Source: Sphingobacterium oryzagri
GTDB lineage: Bacteria; Bacteroidota; Bacteroidia; Sphingobacteriales; Sphingobacteriaceae
NCBI RefSeq assembly: GCF_028736175.1
Contig: NZ_CP117880.1
Location: 558,001-622,000, forward strand
DNA length: 64,000 bases
Reading direction: 5' to 3'
The translations under genes and the position numbers were made by a program. Numbering within the stretch: the stretch's first letter is position 1; every line of letters starts with the position of its first letter. Below, piece after piece: positions 37,009 to 45,216 of the stretch. Below the pieces are notes generated by a model. That model saw only the letters and a list, made by a program, of their open reading frames with translations, did no database searches and had not been told where the DNA came from.

Positions 37009-37356
37009 ATGCCAGTAAAGAGAGGATATAACGATTGCATAAAAACCATCATACCAGTACGTGATTTTTTGGATGTAATGAGTGGGAAGTGGAAATTTCC
37101 AATAATTGTATCTATTGGAGTAGGCAATGATAGGTTTGTGGACATTCAGGAAAGTATCCCTGGTATCACTCCAAAAGTTCTAGCCAAAGAGCTGAAGGAG
37201 CTGGAAAAACATCAACTTATTAAAAGAACTGTGCTAAGTGAATATCCAGTAAAGATTATTTACACTCACGAGCCTTATGCGGATACCTTGACACCTATAA
37301 TTTATGCAATGAAAGATTGGGGAATAAACCATCGCAAAAAAGTGATTGGCACTTAG
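37009..37356 (+). CDS. HxlR family transcriptional regulator
   Basis: A 115-residue winged-helix regulator with the HxlR signature: DVMSGKWKFPIIVSIGVG, RFVDIQESIPGITPKVLAKE, then YPVKIIYT. The usual CPI cysteine is replaced (ETIIPVRDF-type context, here KTIIPVRDF), so redox sensing through that Cys is not expected. It is divergent from the nitroreductase operon, with a 108-base shared promoter region, and probably regulates it. Confidence 0.9.
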   Translation: MPVKRGYNDCIKTIIPVRDFLDVMSGKWKFPIIVSIGVGNDRFVDIQESIPGITPKVLAKELKELEKHQLIKRTVLSEYPVKIIYTHEPYADTLTPIIYAMKDWGINHRKKVIGT

Positions 37357-37632
37357 ATAGAATAATTCAATAAACACCTCATAATTCCATAAGTTATTGG
37401 ATGTAAAACTAGAACAATATGTTATTCGAAGTCTCTTATTCTGCCTGTGCCTGAATTTCGCTTTTTTCAGACATTTTCCTAACTTGGTCAAACCTGTAAA
37501 TTCGTTCAAAAGATTGATGTAGCGGTGAATTCCTTCGTTTTGTGAGACAGAAATGAAATGTCTTTGTTTATTTTGATTGGACTACCATAGAGCCAATAAA
37601 GCCTTACAACATGAAATTCCGCATTTTAATGA
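37357..37632. other. Convergent intergenic region with motif copy 4
   Basis: Between two HxlR genes that converge. Contains the 15-bp motif at 37534-37548. Confidence 0.5.
37534..37548 (+). repeat. 15-bp dispersed motif, copy 4
   Basis: TTCGTTTTGTGAGAC between the nitroreductase/HxlR module and the HxlR/SDR module. Confidence 0.65.
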
Positions 37633-37959
37633 TCACAAATTTACTTTGCCCCATTCATAGATATCATCAATTATAGGCTTCGACATCTTTCCTTTTTCTG
37701 TTAAGGTATATTCTACAGTTGGAGGAACCGTAGCATAAACTTTTCTAGAAACAATATCAAAGCTGGCCAATGTTTTTAACTCTTTGATAAGCATTCTGGT
37801 ATTTATATGTGGGATGGATTTTTCTAGCTGACTAAACCTATGAGTGCCTGAGAATAAGATATACACAATTGACATCGACCATTTGCCGCCAATAATTTTC
37901 AAGATTTCTTGTAAAACACATGCATTATCAGATGTGACGGTATTTTTACTTTCCATAAA
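37633..37959 (-). CDS. HxlR family transcriptional regulator
   Basis: A protein of about 108 residues. The frame runs to 38022, but ATG 37959 (MESKNTVTSDNACVLQEILK) gives the family length and leaves room for the divergent promoter. The core has IIGGKWSMSIVYILFSGTHR, FSQLEKSIPHINTRMLIKE and a cysteine (NACVL) at the position of the sensing Cys of many HxlR proteins. It is divergent from the SDR gene and likely controls it. Confidence 0.88.
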   Translation of the reverse strand, partial: FMESKNTVTSDNACVLQEILKIIGGKWSMSIVYILFSGTHRFSQLEKSIPHINTRMLIKELKTLASFDIVSRKVYATVPPTVEYTLTEKGKMSKPIIDDIYEWGKVNL

Positions 37960-37989
37960 TTGTTGAATTACAGTTAAGTGTACAAATGT

Positions 37990-38020
37990 GTAAGTACTAT
38001 ACATAATTGTACCTACTTGC
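37990..38020. promoter_or_regulatory. Dyad, candidate HxlR operator
   Basis: Imperfect inverted repeat, GTAAGTACTATACAT against the reverse complement GCAAGTAGGTACAAT, centred between the HxlR and SDR genes. The position and the two-fold symmetry fit an operator for a dimeric HxlR protein. Confidence 0.4.
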
Positions 38021-38073
38021 AAAAGTACTGTAATGAATGTTAATTTGAAACATTAAACTGAAAACATTTGACG

Positions 38074-38850
38074 ATGAAAAAATCACTATCAAACAAGGTT
38101 GCGCTAGTAACCGGTGGTACCAAAGGAATTGGACGTGCAATTGCAGATAAGCTGTCTCGAGAAGGTATTGATGTAATAATTACAGCTCGCTCAGAACCTC
38201 AAGACAATGATCTTAACCATTATTTTATCAAAGCTGACCACTCAAAAGCGGATGTTGGACAAATTATTCTTAAGGAAATTCAAGAGAATTTTGGTAAAAT
38301 AGACATTATAGTAAATAATGCGGGGGCCAACCTCACACCCGGCGGTGGGTTCAATTTCATTAATGATGAGGATTGGGAAAATGAAATACAACTAAACTTA
38401 ATGTCAGCCGTGAGAGTCAACAAAGCTCTAATACCCCTCATGTTAAAACAAAAAAAAGGGATAATAGTGAATATTTCCATGAATCCCGCTATACAACCTA
38501 TCTGGGAAATGACAATGGCATATTCTGCATCTAAGGCAGCGCTTAATTCATACAGCAAATCATTGGCTTCCGAATTGGGACCTTCAGGTATTAGAGTAAA
38601 TACTGTTTCTCCAGGATTAGTTAAAACACCTCAAATGCAATCATACGTCGATTCAATAAGTAAGGATTCGGGCGTATCGCCTGAAGAAATCATTAAAAAT
38701 ATATTAGATAAACTTGGAAATGTACCATTAGGAAGACCCGCCGAACCTAGTGAAATCGCCGACTTAGTAAGTTTTCTTTGCTCGGATGAATCTACATACA
38801 TTACTGGGTCAATCTATCAAATTGATGGAGGATCTCTAGCAGTAGTTTGA
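38074..38850 (+). CDS. SDR family oxidoreductase
   Basis: A 258-residue short-chain dehydrogenase with the cofactor motif VALVTGGTKGIGRAIA, NNAGANLTPGG and C-terminal GSIYQIDGG. The catalytic region has Ser replaced by Asn/Met context (VNISMNPAIQPIW) followed by YSASKAAL, so Tyr and Lys are present. ATG 38074 is preferred to the upstream TTG. Divergent from the HxlR gene. A terminator-containing repeat follows. Confidence 0.88.
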   Translation: MKKSLSNKVALVTGGTKGIGRAIADKLSREGIDVIITARSEPQDNDLNHYFIKADHSKADVGQIILKEIQENFGKIDIIVNNAGANLTPGGGFNFINDEDWENEIQLNLMSAVRVNKALIPLMLKQKKGIIVNISMNPAIQPIWEMTMAYSASKAALNSYSKSLASELGPSGIRVNTVSPGLVKTPQMQSYVDSISKDSGVSPEEIIKNILDKLGNVPLGRPAEPSEIADLVSFLCSDESTYITGSIYQIDGGSLAVV

Positions 38851-38914
38851 TAGCAAAAAGAATGGCATAACCCTTCACAAATACGTACCTAGGATAATAA
38901 TTGCTTAATTAGAT

Positions 38915-38950
38915 AAAAACGCTTGAAGTTAGGAATCTCAAGCGTTTTTT
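38915..38950. terminator. Bidirectional terminator
   Basis: AAAAACGCTTGA facing TCAAGCGTTTTTT, between the convergent SDR and subtilase genes. Confidence 0.88.
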
Positions 38951-38966
38951 ATGCTGTATATATCTG

Positions 38967-38981
38967 TTCGTTTTGTGAGAC
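38967..38981 (+). repeat. 15-bp dispersed motif, copy 5
   Basis: TTCGTTTTGTGAGAC at the end of the right 100-bp repeat, identical to copies 3 and 4. Confidence 0.65.
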
Positions 38982-39235
38982 AAATACTATTGATGAATAT
39001 GTAGAGCCGTTGAGATATTTTATAAAATATTTAAATCCCTTCGTTTTGACCGTATTTATGAATATTTTACTATTAATGGCGGCAATAATCTAATTCGTCA
39101 GATGGTGATAAAGGGTAAGGCTTCACTCATGAAAAATCGGCCGGTAATTTCATTTATATATTCTCACATTGACCATTTAACAAGAGTGCGCTTTTTATTA
39201 AGCACGGAGTATTGTTATGTACAGCTTCGAGATTC

Positions 39236-41698
39236 TCAAACTATTACTGGAACTTGTAAACTTACTGGCGTATATATATCGATATCAATATCGGGTGTAT
39301 CAATAGTTACTACTAGACTATAGCGAATGGTTTGTTCATAACGTTCTAATTTTTTTCTGTTTTTCCACCATCCACCTACCGGATAAATAGCAATCTTATT
39401 TCTCGTTGCAAGATCAGCTGCTGTACCTTTCCATATGTCTTTATGGATAGACCCCTTATTTCTGACCTGCGAGCCAAGAATCCAATGGTCATTCCCTTCC
39501 GCAATATATTCTTCGTTCCTAGCAGCCTTGCTTACTCGAGCGGCAAATGCGTCTTCGCTTTCATTAGTATCTATCATTTTGAATCGAAGTCCGTGCGAAC
39601 GATAGCTTGCCGCAAGTTCATACTGTCGGTTTCCAGGATTTGGTTCTACAAAGTAAGATAATGTCACTTTAAGCTGCACATCAATTGCGAGTAACTCTTG
39701 TAGCGCCTCAACCGGCCAAGGTAAATCAATCAAGTGATATTCATTAGTTTTGACGGTACCATTATCTAACTTATAAGGTTTTAAACTCCGCTCTATGATT
39801 AATGATAAGGAATTATTTGCGCTATAACGTGCCTTCGTCATATTTGGAACACCATACCCAACAGTAGCAATTAAATTCGACTTTTGTCGTGTCGTCAGCT
39901 CAGAAATTTGATGACCACCAAGCATTTCTGGAGTCCAATCAGCGGAATGCACTAAAAGTGCTCGAATAGTCTCTGGCCAATAATTAGAATAGGAATGATA
40001 CAGCTCTGCAGCAAACTTGCTTGCTAATGCTGTTGAAGCACTAGTATCACCAAATGCTGTCAACCATGATCTACCAAGTCCCCCCTTCGACGTGGATAAA
40101 ACAGCTAAGGAATCGTGATCAATCAGTTGTTCATCAAAAATACCATGATTCCCACCTTCCATTACGATATCTGGTTTTCTGGGCCACTCCTGTTGCCATG
40201 AAATTGATGTGGTATTGCATGGAGCCATTGCTCCTCTTTGAGCAAGTAAGACTGCTCCTGGGAATTGCTCTAAATCTAAATTATCCTTTAAGGTATATGC
40301 GCCTACGGTAATAGCATTGAAAGATTGTGCAGGATCTTCAATAGAACATGTGTCATTGATCAATGGAGTGTTTATACGTTGATCAATAGGAAGATTTCCT
40401 GAGGAAATAAACAGAAGACTATTTTCGTTCCGTACTTCAAGATTTCCAAAAACTTGCTGATCAATAGCTGCCGACCAAGAAGATGGTCGACCTAGATGTC
40501 CTACTTTTTCGCTGGTAACAGCCATGCAAATTATCCGCTTAAAGTTGGGGTTAATTATTTCTGCACGGGCAATAGCCTCCTGAGTTATAGCGCCATATAA
40601 TTCTGGTATATTAGGCTGATTAGGTTCAATAATTTTTACACTCTCGAAGTTATGAAATATTTCGAATTGCTGGAATCCATCAAACGCATCAGTAAGGTCA
40701 CCAAATAAAATTAGTCCTGCCATAGGAGTTCCATGTCCCTGCGGGTGCGTATCGCTTTTCGACCAATTAGGATTTACAGTATCTAGATGAGCTTCAGGCA
40801 CAAAATCGGTAAGCAGTGGGTGGGCAATATTAACTCCAGTGTCTAATAGGCAAACTGAAACTTCTCCCATGAACTGAAAATTTTCTATCCGCCCGTTTAA
40901 GTCCTCAATCCAATCAGCTTGTTCGTGTTTTTCAAGATAGGTAAAAAAATCAGCGGTTTCCTTTGGCTTCCTTAATTCAGATAATTTATCCGTGTATAAT
41001 ATGGAATTTCCAAGCTGAGATGCACTTCCATAGGCTAAAATTACTAGGTGCTCGGGAAAAGACAAATGTTTCTTTTGTCCAAGTTGAATATTAGAGTTTT
41101 CTAAAAGTTCATAGGTTTCTTCTAATTGGGAATCAATATCGAGCAAAGGGTTTTTATAGATCCATATTTCCCACCATACTAGACTGTCTTCTTCGGGGAA
41201 TGGAAGCTCAGGCTCTTGCCAGAAGCTTTTCAAGCTTGCACTCCTGATAGATTCTAAGTTAGCTATCAGGTTTTGATGCTTTGGATTTCCACCACGAGTA
41301 TCCTCATTGATGTATTCTTCTACTTTCTTCAGAAATTTTGCAATTGCTTTGGGATTAAGGCATACAGTGGCCTCATAAACATCATCTTCTGCAACTTCTC
41401 CGGAAATTCTTTTGTAAGAGGCAAGACGATAGTTAAGTTTTGCATCCTCAAATTTATCAATATCTAATAAAAAACCTGGCGCTGATTTAAATACGATGTA
41501 GACAAATTCACTTTCGGGGGCTAGAACTTCGAAAATGCCTACGGCTTCATTAAATTCATTTTGTATTTTCTGTCCCTGGGCTTGGCGGTTAAGATTTATT
41601 CGGGGATTTACCTTACTCCTTCCGGTGGTAATAGCAGTGTAAGGCAGTTGTGCTGTTCTTTCATTTAGAATAATGTGGTCACGTACGAATTGAGGCAT
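39236..41698 (-). CDS. ietS: Subtilisin-like S8 peptidase, IetS-type
   Basis: An 820-residue cytoplasmic subtilase (no signal peptide). The catalytic triad is complete: D286 (CLLDTGVNIAHP), H322 (GHGTPMAGL) and S553 (FGDTSASTALA, a variant of GTSxAxP), with N435 of the oxyanion hole in FISSGN. A 280-residue N-terminal extension and a long C-terminal region flank it. Together with the AAA ATPase gene 8 bases upstream this is the IetAS arrangement, first described as a plasmid stability toxin/antitoxin and later shown to be antiphage. The protease is the presumed toxic effector. Confidence 0.88.
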   Translation of the reverse strand: MPQFVRDHIILNERTAQLPYTAITTGRSKVNPRINLNRQAQGQKIQNEFNEAVGIFEVLAPESEFVYIVFKSAPGFLLDIDKFEDAKLNYRLASYKRISGEVAEDDVYEATVCLNPKAIAKFLKKVEEYINEDTRGGNPKHQNLIANLESIRSASLKSFWQEPELPFPEEDSLVWWEIWIYKNPLLDIDSQLEETYELLENSNIQLGQKKHLSFPEHLVILAYGSASQLGNSILYTDKLSELRKPKETADFFTYLEKHEQADWIEDLNGRIENFQFMGEVSVCLLDTGVNIAHPLLTDFVPEAHLDTVNPNWSKSDTHPQGHGTPMAGLILFGDLTDAFDGFQQFEIFHNFESVKIIEPNQPNIPELYGAITQEAIARAEIINPNFKRIICMAVTSEKVGHLGRPSSWSAAIDQQVFGNLEVRNENSLLFISSGNLPIDQRINTPLINDTCSIEDPAQSFNAITVGAYTLKDNLDLEQFPGAVLLAQRGAMAPCNTTSISWQQEWPRKPDIVMEGGNHGIFDEQLIDHDSLAVLSTSKGGLGRSWLTAFGDTSASTALASKFAAELYHSYSNYWPETIRALLVHSADWTPEMLGGHQISELTTRQKSNLIATVGYGVPNMTKARYSANNSLSLIIERSLKPYKLDNGTVKTNEYHLIDLPWPVEALQELLAIDVQLKVTLSYFVEPNPGNRQYELAASYRSHGLRFKMIDTNESEDAFAARVSKAARNEEYIAEGNDHWILGSQVRNKGSIHKDIWKGTAADLATRNKIAIYPVGGWWKNRKKLERYEQTIRYSLVVTIDTPDIDIDIYTPVSLQVPVIV

Positions 41699-41706
41699 AT
41701 TTTGGT

Positions 41707-42687
41707 TTAAAATGGTTTCCGTCGGTGGCTGATTGATTCACAAAAACTATCCTCGGAAATTTCATCCATCCCATATACCAAAACATCTTTTGCTAAATCT
41801 TCACAAATCCTAGATATATCTGAATAACTCAAGCCAATTGATTCTTTCGTAATTCGATCAAGATTAAAGTTTTCACACAAATTAAGCTCATTTAGCCTTT
41901 TTGAATATAACTCACGAATTTCAGGTGGCTCAGGTAATGTATAAACAATTATGTCATCGAAACGCCTAAAAAGTGCTGGATCCAAAAACTCAGGAAGGTT
42001 CGTAGCAGCTATTATCAAACTATTTGAGTCGTCTTTTTCAATTTGTAGGAGAAAGCTATTTAAGACTCTTTTTATTTCCCCTACCTCGTTTACGCTTGTT
42101 CGGGTGGTTCCAATGCTATCGAACTCATCAAAAAGATAAATCGCTCTAAATTTATGCATGGTATTAAAGATAAGTCTCAATTTAGCAATTGACTCACCCA
42201 TATACTTGCTAATCAAACCATCTAATCTAATAATAAATAAGGGAATACCAAGTTCACTGGCCAGCGCGCTAGCCGACATAGTTTTACCTGATCCCGGAGG
42301 ACCAGTAAACAACAACTTCTTTCTAGGTAAAAGATTATGATGCCTTAACAACTCGGTTTTGGCTTGCTCGTTTAATATTTTTGATAAACTCTTTCTTGTT
42401 TTTGAGGATAATATCATGTTGGATAACTTGACCTCCGGATGTACAAGCTCTAACAGATCATTAAGCTCTTTTTGAGTTCCTCCTTCGTATAGCGGCTTAA
42501 CTATCCCAGTGACCTTGGATTTGCCAGCCTTAGCACTATCAATAAGTTTTTTTATTTCGTCTGCTAGGGCAAGATGTCCTTTTTTTGCTTCTGACGCAGC
42601 AATTTGCATAGCGGTAGCATAGAAACGCGTATCGTCACCGTTTCCATACGATTTAATTAAACTTTTAATTTGTTCTGCAGCAGCCAT
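41707..42687 (-). CDS. ietA: AAA+ ATPase, IetA-type
   Basis: A 326-residue AAA+ protein. ATG 42687 (MAAAEQIKSLIKSYGNGDDT) is preferred to 42705. Walker A is TGPPGSGKT (about 128-136), Walker B LFDEFDSIG (about 185-193), followed by sensor 1 AATN and the arginine finger region FRRFDD. The N-terminal helical region precedes the ATPase. In IetAS systems the ATPase is the antitoxin or regulator of the subtilase encoded next to it. The pair is followed on its upstream side by a dead serine resolvase. Confidence 0.88.
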   Translation of the reverse strand: MAAAEQIKSLIKSYGNGDDTRFYATAMQIAASEAKKGHLALADEIKKLIDSAKAGKSKVTGIVKPLYEGGTQKELNDLLELVHPEVKLSNMILSSKTRKSLSKILNEQAKTELLRHHNLLPRKKLLFTGPPGSGKTMSASALASELGIPLFIIRLDGLISKYMGESIAKLRLIFNTMHKFRAIYLFDEFDSIGTTRTSVNEVGEIKRVLNSFLLQIEKDDSNSLIIAATNLPEFLDPALFRRFDDIIVYTLPEPPEIRELYSKRLNELNLCENFNLDRITKESIGLSYSDISRICEDLAKDVLVYGMDEISEDSFCESISHRRKPF

Positions 42688-42803
42688 AGATTCTCCAGTA
42701 TGCAAAATAAAAAAAAATATTTCAAAAACGGTCTTTTATCTTTTTTATTAATTGATCGTTTCATACTTTATATAACGAATAACCATCATCGGTTTTACAT
42801 AAA

Positions 42804-43379
42804 TTAGAATATATGTTCGTGTGCTTTTAAATACCTGTAACATGTTGCTCGGCTTATTTTCAAACTATCTGCTATGTCTTGCACAGAAGGGCTATTGCTT
42901 GCATCATACAAAGTTTTTACAGCTCTAATTTTTCTAATCGTTTCCTTACTATACCCAGCAGGTCTCCCTCCCTTTCGACCACGAGCTCTGGCCGAAGTCC
43001 AACCAGCCTTTGTTCTTTCAGATATAATTTCTCTTTCGAACTCAGCAAGCGAAGCAAATATATTAAATGTAAATCGACCTGTAGCTGTACTGGTGTTTAT
43101 TCCATCTTATATACTGAGGAAGCTTACGTCTAGTTGCTGCATCTTATTGATTAGATCAATTAGATCCTTGAGGGATCTTCCAAGACGATCCAATTTCCAC
43201 ACGACAACAGTGTCACCCTTTCTTAACTTTTCGAAGAGTTTTGCGAGCTGAGGAGGTTCTTTTAATTTCCCTGAGATCTTCTCTTCAAATATGATTTCGC
43301 AACCGGCATTTTTCAACGCATCGATCTGCAGGTCTAAGTTCTGATCTTGGGTGCTAACCCTAGCATATCCTATTTTCAT
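42804..43379 (-). pseudogene. Serine resolvase, single nonsense codon
   Basis: A full-length serine recombinase of 191 codons, interrupted only by an in-frame TAA at 43104-43106 (codon 92). Before it: MKIGYARVSTQDQNLDLQID with the catalytic Ser, and VVWKLDRLGRSLKDL. After it, in the same frame: DGINTSTATGRFTFNIFASL, AEFEREIISER and the C-terminal HTH (VQDIADSLKISRATCYRYL). The family has Q or E at the stop position, so one C-to-T or G-to-T change explains it. Only a 91-residue catalytic fragment would be made. It was probably the recombinase of a smaller element that brought in neighbouring cargo. Confidence 0.85.
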
Positions 43380-43736
43380 AAAAACGTTTAATGTGCTAAT
43401 TTATGAAACATAGATTTGTGAAACAACATTTTGAGACAGTATATAATATCAAATAATGATCATTCACCAATCTATTATTTTTGTCGCATAAAACGACCGT
43501 TTTAATATCCTGGTACATTGCAGACCACAGACCTAGAGCCATGTTAATACATAATCGGCTCAGATTTATTGGAAATATGAGCCGATTAGAAAATTTAATC
43601 GGCTCATGAGTGTTTGAAATAGCTAAGATCTATTGCCGAAGGGAAAAATCTTACTAAAAACAACTAATGTAAGAGTCTTCTTCCCATTTTTAAATAAGAG
43701 GATTCGCTACAAGTTGAGCGAAACCAATTTTTACTA
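43380..43736. other. Intergenic region upstream of resolvase, downstream of integrase
   Basis: Contains three 11-bp copies of one sequence in alternating orientation (43552-43606) and a weak match (TTTTGAGACAG) to the 15-bp motif near 43430. No gene. Confidence 0.5.
43552..43606. repeat. Triple inverted/direct repeat
   Basis: TAATCGGCTCA (43552-43562), TGAGCCGATTA (43578-43588) and TAATCGGCTCA (43596-43606). The middle copy can pair with either outer copy, giving two competing hairpins with loops of 15 and 7 bases. It lies about 130 bases after the integrase stop; it may be a terminator switch or a recombinase site. Confidence 0.75.
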
Positions 43737-44951
43737 TTACTTATTCAGTTTTTTATCCAGTTTTGCCATGTCATGCGCAACACGCGTATCTAGCAACTTG
43801 GCATAATGCTGTGTGGTCTTAATATCAGTGTGCCCTAGCATTTTGGAAACGGTCTCTATGGGCACATTGTTCGCCAAGGTTACCGTTGTTGCAAACGTAT
43901 GCCTTGACAGATGAAAGGTGATTTCTTTATCAACTCCGCATAAATCAGCGATCTCCTTAAGGTAAGCGTTCATCTTTTGGTTGCTGAGCACCGGAAGAAG
44001 CAGATTTCTGGCTGCCGAAGGTGGATAATCCCGGTAACGATCTATGATCTGTAGCGGTGTTGCCAATAGCGGGATATTGGACGAAGTTTCGGTTTTCTCT
44101 CTGCTGGTGAGTATCCAAAGTTTTCCGTCCACGCCCTTGGCAACGTCCGAATGCCGGAGCTTCTGGACATCCGCATACGATAGTCCGGTATAACAGCAGA
44201 AAACGAATATATCGCGTACCTGCTCGAGTCTTGCAATTCCAAACACCTTGTTTTCGATACGCGCAAGCTCGTCCTTGGTGAGAAACTCCTTCGGTCTTGC
44301 CTTTGCCTTGTTCTTGTAAAATGCAAATGGATCGTTCTCGATCCAGCGATGGGCAATGCAGATCTTGGTGATCTTGCGAAAATGCTTGATATATTTTGCG
44401 GCCGACACTTCTGAGCAACCCAAGCGAGAGCGCAGAAAGAATGCATAACCAGCAACAAAGGCGTGGTCGATATTGCGCACTTCGATGTCATCCAGAGAAA
44501 GCTCTTGTTTTAAATAGACGCTGATGTGACTGAAGGATGTTGTGTATCCTTTTAAGGTGTTTGGTTTAAATCCATTACCGATCAGCGATTTCATCTGCGC
44601 ATTATGCTCAGAAAAAACGTCAAGTAACATTTTTTGCGGAATATCGCGGCCAAGAAATTTGAGCTTTATCGCCTCAGCAGTGACTTTGGTTCGATTCCTA
44701 ACCATCGTGTGGTGGATCTCCAAAACCTTTTGCATGACCGTTTCCACATAAGCGTTCAGTGTTCGCGCCTCTTCTCTTGTCCCTTTGGCTCGGTAGGCTG
44801 ATGAGTTCCATCTAGAAGGCTCGATGTCTCGGCCGATAGAGATGTCTCGCTGCTCTTTGTCTACGGTGATGCGCATGTAAATTGGGCGCGGTTGCCCCTT
44901 GTCATTTTTTGGCTTTTTCAGGAAAAAGCTCAAGGAATAATTTGTACTCAT
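43737..44951 (-). CDS. Tyrosine recombinase/integrase of the island
   Basis: A 404-residue phage-type integrase with an N-terminal arm-binding domain (SLSFFLKKPKNDKGQPRPIY), SAM-like core and catalytic domain. Catalytic H-x-x-R is HLSRHTF (about 349-355), then GHTDIKTTQHYAKL with the nucleophile Tyr. The first catalytic Arg is absent: the box reads CYTGLSYADV instead of TGLRxxE, as in IntDOT-like Bacteroidetes integrases. The gene ends the element and lies 250 bases from tRNA-Glu, whose 3' end it presumably targets. Confidence 0.92.
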   Translation of the reverse strand: MSTNYSLSFFLKKPKNDKGQPRPIYMRITVDKEQRDISIGRDIEPSRWNSSAYRAKGTREEARTLNAYVETVMQKVLEIHHTMVRNRTKVTAEAIKLKFLGRDIPQKMLLDVFSEHNAQMKSLIGNGFKPNTLKGYTTSFSHISVYLKQELSLDDIEVRNIDHAFVAGYAFFLRSRLGCSEVSAAKYIKHFRKITKICIAHRWIENDPFAFYKNKAKARPKEFLTKDELARIENKVFGIARLEQVRDIFVFCCYTGLSYADVQKLRHSDVAKGVDGKLWILTSREKTETSSNIPLLATPLQIIDRYRDYPPSAARNLLLPVLSNQKMNAYLKEIADLCGVDKEITFHLSRHTFATTVTLANNVPIETVSKMLGHTDIKTTQHYAKLLDTRVAHDMAKLDKKLNK

Positions 44952-45125
44952 GATACAATCATTAAAAGTTAAACAAAATTAGCCCTGCAGCCAAAACCAG
45001 TCAAGATGTTTAAATTCTCAACATGTTTATTGTCAGTAATTTAAACCCGTCTCATCGCGTCACTGTTTCCCGTAAGGTGACGCCACGATTGACGCCCTCG
45101 TTTTATGGGAATTTTTGAAAAAACC

Positions 45126-45216
45126 GATATGCCGTAAAAAACAAAAAGCCTGCAAACGTTGTGTTTGCAGGCTTTTGTATGTTTTGACTTTGATTTCTGT
45201 AGCCCGTAGGGGAATC
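45126..45216. repeat. attR: right copy of 91-bp att repeat
   Basis: Counterpart of 12749-12839. The last 16 bases (45201-45216) are the 3' end of tRNA-Glu; the preceding part holds the terminator. The tRNA is intact here, so the incoming element restored both the tRNA end and a terminator behind it. Confidence 0.85.
45144..45177 (-). terminator. Terminator downstream of tRNA-Glu
   Basis: Perfect 14-bp stem (AAAAGCCTGCAAAC against GTTTGCAGGCTTTT), 23 bases after the tRNA 3' end, read on the minus strand. Confidence 0.9.

Larger units (their letters stand above)
38878..38981. repeat. Diverged direct repeat, right copy (about 100 bp)
   Basis: Counterpart of 30117-30224: same order of TAATAATTG, TTAGATAAAAACGC, hairpin, ATCTGTTCGTTTT, TGAGACA, with base changes, compensated partly in the hairpin. 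Confidence 0.65.
38851..39235. other. Convergent intergenic region with terminator and repeats
   Basis: Holds the right copy of the 100-bp direct repeat, its terminator, the fifth 15-bp motif and a partial sixth (TTCGTTTTG at 39040-39048). Confidence 0.7.

Noticed and set aside
12840..45200. Self-transmissible ICE
   Set aside because: No Tra proteins, no VirB4-like ATPase and no coupling protein were found in the island.
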